Source of the DNA: Streptomyces indicus
GTDB taxonomy: Bacteria; Actinomycetota; Actinomycetes; Streptomycetales; Streptomycetaceae
Reading direction: 5' to 3'
DNA: 64,000 bases
NCBI RefSeq assembly: GCF_900100315.1
Contig: NZ_FNFF01000021.1
Location: forward strand, 35,471 to 99,470
Made by a program: the position numbers and the translations under genes. Every line of letters starts with the position of its first letter. The stretch's first letter is position 1. Of this stretch, positions 62,421 to 64,000 are shown one piece after another. The notes beneath the pieces were generated by a model. The model searched no databases and was not told the origin of the DNA. It saw nothing but the letters and a program-made list of their open reading frames with translations.

Positions 62421-63428
62421 ATGGACCTGGACGTCTTCGTCACCGCACACCGCGCCGAATGGGACCGCCTGGACGCACTCCTGCGCCGCCAGCGCCGCCT
62501 GTCCGGAGCCGAGGCGGACGAACTCGTCGTCCTGTACCAGCGCACCGCCACCCACCTCTCGCTGATCCAGTCCAGCGCGCCCGACCCCCAGCTCACCGGC
62601 CGCCTCAGCCAGCTCGTGGCGCGCGCACGCAGCGCGGTCACCGGCACGCGCCGGGCGTCCTGGCGCGACGTCACCCACTTCCTGGGCCACGGATTCCCCG
62701 CCGCGATGTACCGGACTCGCCACTGGTGGGTACCCGTCGCCCTGCTCTCCACCCTGGTCGCGGCCCTCATCGGCTGGTGGATCGGCACCCACCCCGAAGT
62801 CCAGTCCGCGATCGCCGCCCCCGAGGAGCTCCGCCAGCTCACACGCCCCGGCGGCGACTACGAGACGTACTACTCCAGCCACCCGGCAGCCTCCTTCGCC
62901 GCCCAGGTCTGGACGAACAACGCACAGGCCGCCGCGATGTGCCTGGTCCTCGGCGCGTTCCTGTGCTTCCCGGTGATCTGGATCCTGTTCCTCAACATGC
63001 TCAACCTGGGCGTCGGCATCGGCCTCATGTCCTCCGCGGGCCGTCTCGACACCTTCCTCGGCTTGGTCCTGCCGCACGGCCTCCTCGAACTGACCGCGGT
63101 CTTCGTGGCAGCCGGCACCGGCCTGCGCCTCGGCTGGACCCTCATCGACCCGGGCCCGCGCACCCGCCGCACCGCCCTCGCGGAAGAGGGACGGGCCGCG
63201 CTGGGCATGGCCATCGGCCTCGCCCTCGTCCTGTTCGTCTCGGGTGCGATCGAAGGCTTCGTCACCCCGTCCGGCCTGCCGACATGGGCGCGCATCGCCA
63301 TCGGCGTCGCCGCGGAACTCGCCTTTCTCCTCTACGTGTACGGGGTGGGCGGCCGCGCAGTCCGCAGCGGTGAGCGGGGCGATGTAACCGAGGCAGAGCG
63401 AAGCGCCTCCGTGCCGATGGCCGCGTGA
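62421..63428 (+). CDS. SpoIIM-like (stage II sporulation protein M family) membrane protein
   Basis: 335 residues. A soluble helical N-terminus (1-100, MDLDVFVTAHRAEWDRLDALL, LYQRTATHLSLIQ) precedes five or so transmembrane helices. Conserved pieces are VWTNNAQAAAMCLVLGAFLC, LNMLNLGVGIGLM, LVLPHGLLELTAVFVAAGTGLRLG in shorter blocks and FLLYVYG. SpoIIM takes part in engulfment in endospore formers; in Streptomyces the family member has no such process, so its role is unknown. AAGGGGAG lies ten bases before the ATG. Confidence 0.88.
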   Translation: MDLDVFVTAHRAEWDRLDALLRRQRRLSGAEADELVVLYQRTATHLSLIQSSAPDPQLTGRLSQLVARARSAVTGTRRASWRDVTHFLGHGFPAAMYRTRHWWVPVALLSTLVAALIGWWIGTHPEVQSAIAAPEELRQLTRPGGDYETYYSSHPAASFAAQVWTNNAQAAAMCLVLGAFLCFPVIWILFLNMLNLGVGIGLMSSAGRLDTFLGLVLPHGLLELTAVFVAAGTGLRLGWTLIDPGPRTRRTALAEEGRAALGMAIGLALVLFVSGAIEGFVTPSGLPTWARIAIGVAAELAFLLYVYGVGGRAVRSGERGDVTEAERSASVPMAA

Positions 63429-63481
63429 TGTGCGTCCGACCCTCCTGACCTGCTACTGTCCTCTCCGCCCCAAGAAAGCCG

Positions 63482-63510
63482 TTGACACGGCAGGACAGGG
63501 GAGGTAGATT
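63482..63510 (+). promoter_or_regulatory. rRNA operon promoter TTGACA-N17-TAGATT
   Basis: A consensus -35 TTGACA (63482-63487) and -10 TAGATT (63505-63510) with 17-base spacing, the strongest promoter in the window, at the start of the rRNA leader. Confidence 0.85.
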
Positions 63511-63621
63511 CGAACAGTTGCCTGGAGCCGGATCGGTTCGGCGGCAGCATTCACATCTACGTGCTTCGCAGGAAATTCATTCCTCACGAAGCCTCTTCCG
63601 ATTCATCAGAATCCACGCCGG

Positions 63622-63650
63622 TCAGACCGGCCGAGAAACTCTGATAAAGT
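63622..63650 (+). promoter_or_regulatory. second rRNA promoter TCAGAC-N17-TAAAGT
   Basis: CTGATAAAGTCGG is the form I recall in Streptomyces rrn promoters. The -10 is TAAAGT at 63645-63650 with a weak -35 at 63622-63627. Confidence 0.65.
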
Positions 63651-63729
63651 CGGTCTCGCCGGAAAGGGAAACCGCCGAAAAGCGGAAGCCCTGGAAAGCA
63701 CCGAGGAAATCGGGCCCGAAAGAGTCTGA

Positions 63730-63735
63730 TAGAGT
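63730..63735 (+). promoter_or_regulatory. third rRNA promoter -10, TAGAGT
   Basis: CTGATAGAGTCGG repeats the surroundings of the upstream -10 (CTGATAAAGTCGG), which supports a further promoter; no -35 is evident. Confidence 0.55.
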
Positions 63736-63794
63736 CGGAAACACCGAAGGGAAGCCCGGAGGAAAGCCCGAGAGGGTGAGTACAAAGGAAGCGT

Positions 63795-64000
63795 CCGTTC
63801 CTTGAGAACTCAACAGCGTGCCAAAAGTCAACGCCAGATTGACAACCCCGTCTCTCTCATTCTCATTCGAGAGGACGCGGTTCCTTTGAAAAAGTCCATC
63901 CCACTGGGATGGCACATCAGCGAGGACGCTGAGAACAGTCGGCTTATTCCGCCGTACTGTTCCGCTCAACGCGGATGGGAACCCGATTACGGGTACACAT
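63795..64000 (+). other. rRNA operon leader (antitermination/processing region) preceding 16S
   Basis: TTCCTTGAGAACTCAACAGC (about 63797-63816) is the boxA-region sequence typical of Streptomyces rrn leaders, followed by a small hairpin CATCCCACTGGGATG (63898-63912) and a lower-GC stretch. By comparison with remembered leaders, the ending CCGATTACGGGTACACAT lies a few bases before mature 16S. No 16S sequence is inside the window. Confidence 0.8.

Overview
The window is chromosomal DNA of a Streptomyces or very close relative. The support is very high GC with strong third-position G/C, frequent GTG/TTG starts, gTGA stop/start overlaps, a WhiB protein, both halves of F420 biosynthesis (FbiA/FbiB), LAXTG/LPXTG surface proteins, a TTA codon in a developmental-type gene, and a typical Streptomyces rRNA leader at the right edge. 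From memory, the order resembles the S. coelicolor SCO30xx region. Much of 17-60 kb also resembles the actinobacterial core block that in M. tuberculosis runs from GtrA-purK-purE to whiB2, pmmA, manA and sahH.

Layout. 0-1.7 kb: end of a formimidoylglutamate deiminase and complete hutI (histidine degradation). 1.7-5.9 kb: a zinc-finger/lectin membrane protein with a TTA codon, then a SigB/F-family sigma factor divergent from a STAS anti-anti-sigma factor and an HATPase anti-sigma kinase, together a partner-switching module. 6.2-10.5 kb: a four-gene surface operon with two sortase substrates, a DUF916-like and a second single-pass membrane protein. 10.6-17.3 kb: secreted hydrolase, POT peptide transporter, OmpR-type two-component system, DHFR-like protein, GtrA. 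17.4-21.7 kb: purK-purE, an M19 dipeptidase and a paralogue that has lost its metal site. 21.8-37.2 kb: an envelope region with a UDP-sugar dehydrogenase, acyl-CoA dehydrogenase, five LCP glycopolymer ligases, a GT2 glycosyltransferase, a truncated AMP-binding-like protein and a secreted PGRP amidase. 37.3-42.5 kb: nucleotidyltransferase (probable ManC), DNA glycosylase, fbiA-fbiB, cysteine dioxygenase. 43.1-56 kb: whiB, a 1279-residue GT2 membrane protein coupled to a DUF5719-type protein, a zincin relative, DUF3499, manB, Trm112, a phosphosugar-isomerase-like SIS protein, manA and a CDF transporter. 56-63.4 kb: fructose-type PTS EIIBCA, ahcY with a long structured leader and a 22-bp minisatellite, a hypothetical protein, RDD and SpoIIM-like membrane proteins. 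63.4-64 kb: promoters and leader of an rRNA operon, ending probably just before mature 16S.

How it fits together. ManA, ManB and the ManC-like enzyme would convert fructose-6-phosphate to GDP-mannose. The fructose PTS could feed this route. GT2 enzymes, LCP ligases and the amidase act on envelope polymers, and the sortase-substrate operon decorates the same surface. No prophage, IS element, CRISPR array or tRNA was seen. The least explained parts are the four-gene surface operon, the active/inactive M19 pair, the LCP array with its cysteine-marked subset, and several palindromes and minisatellites between genes.
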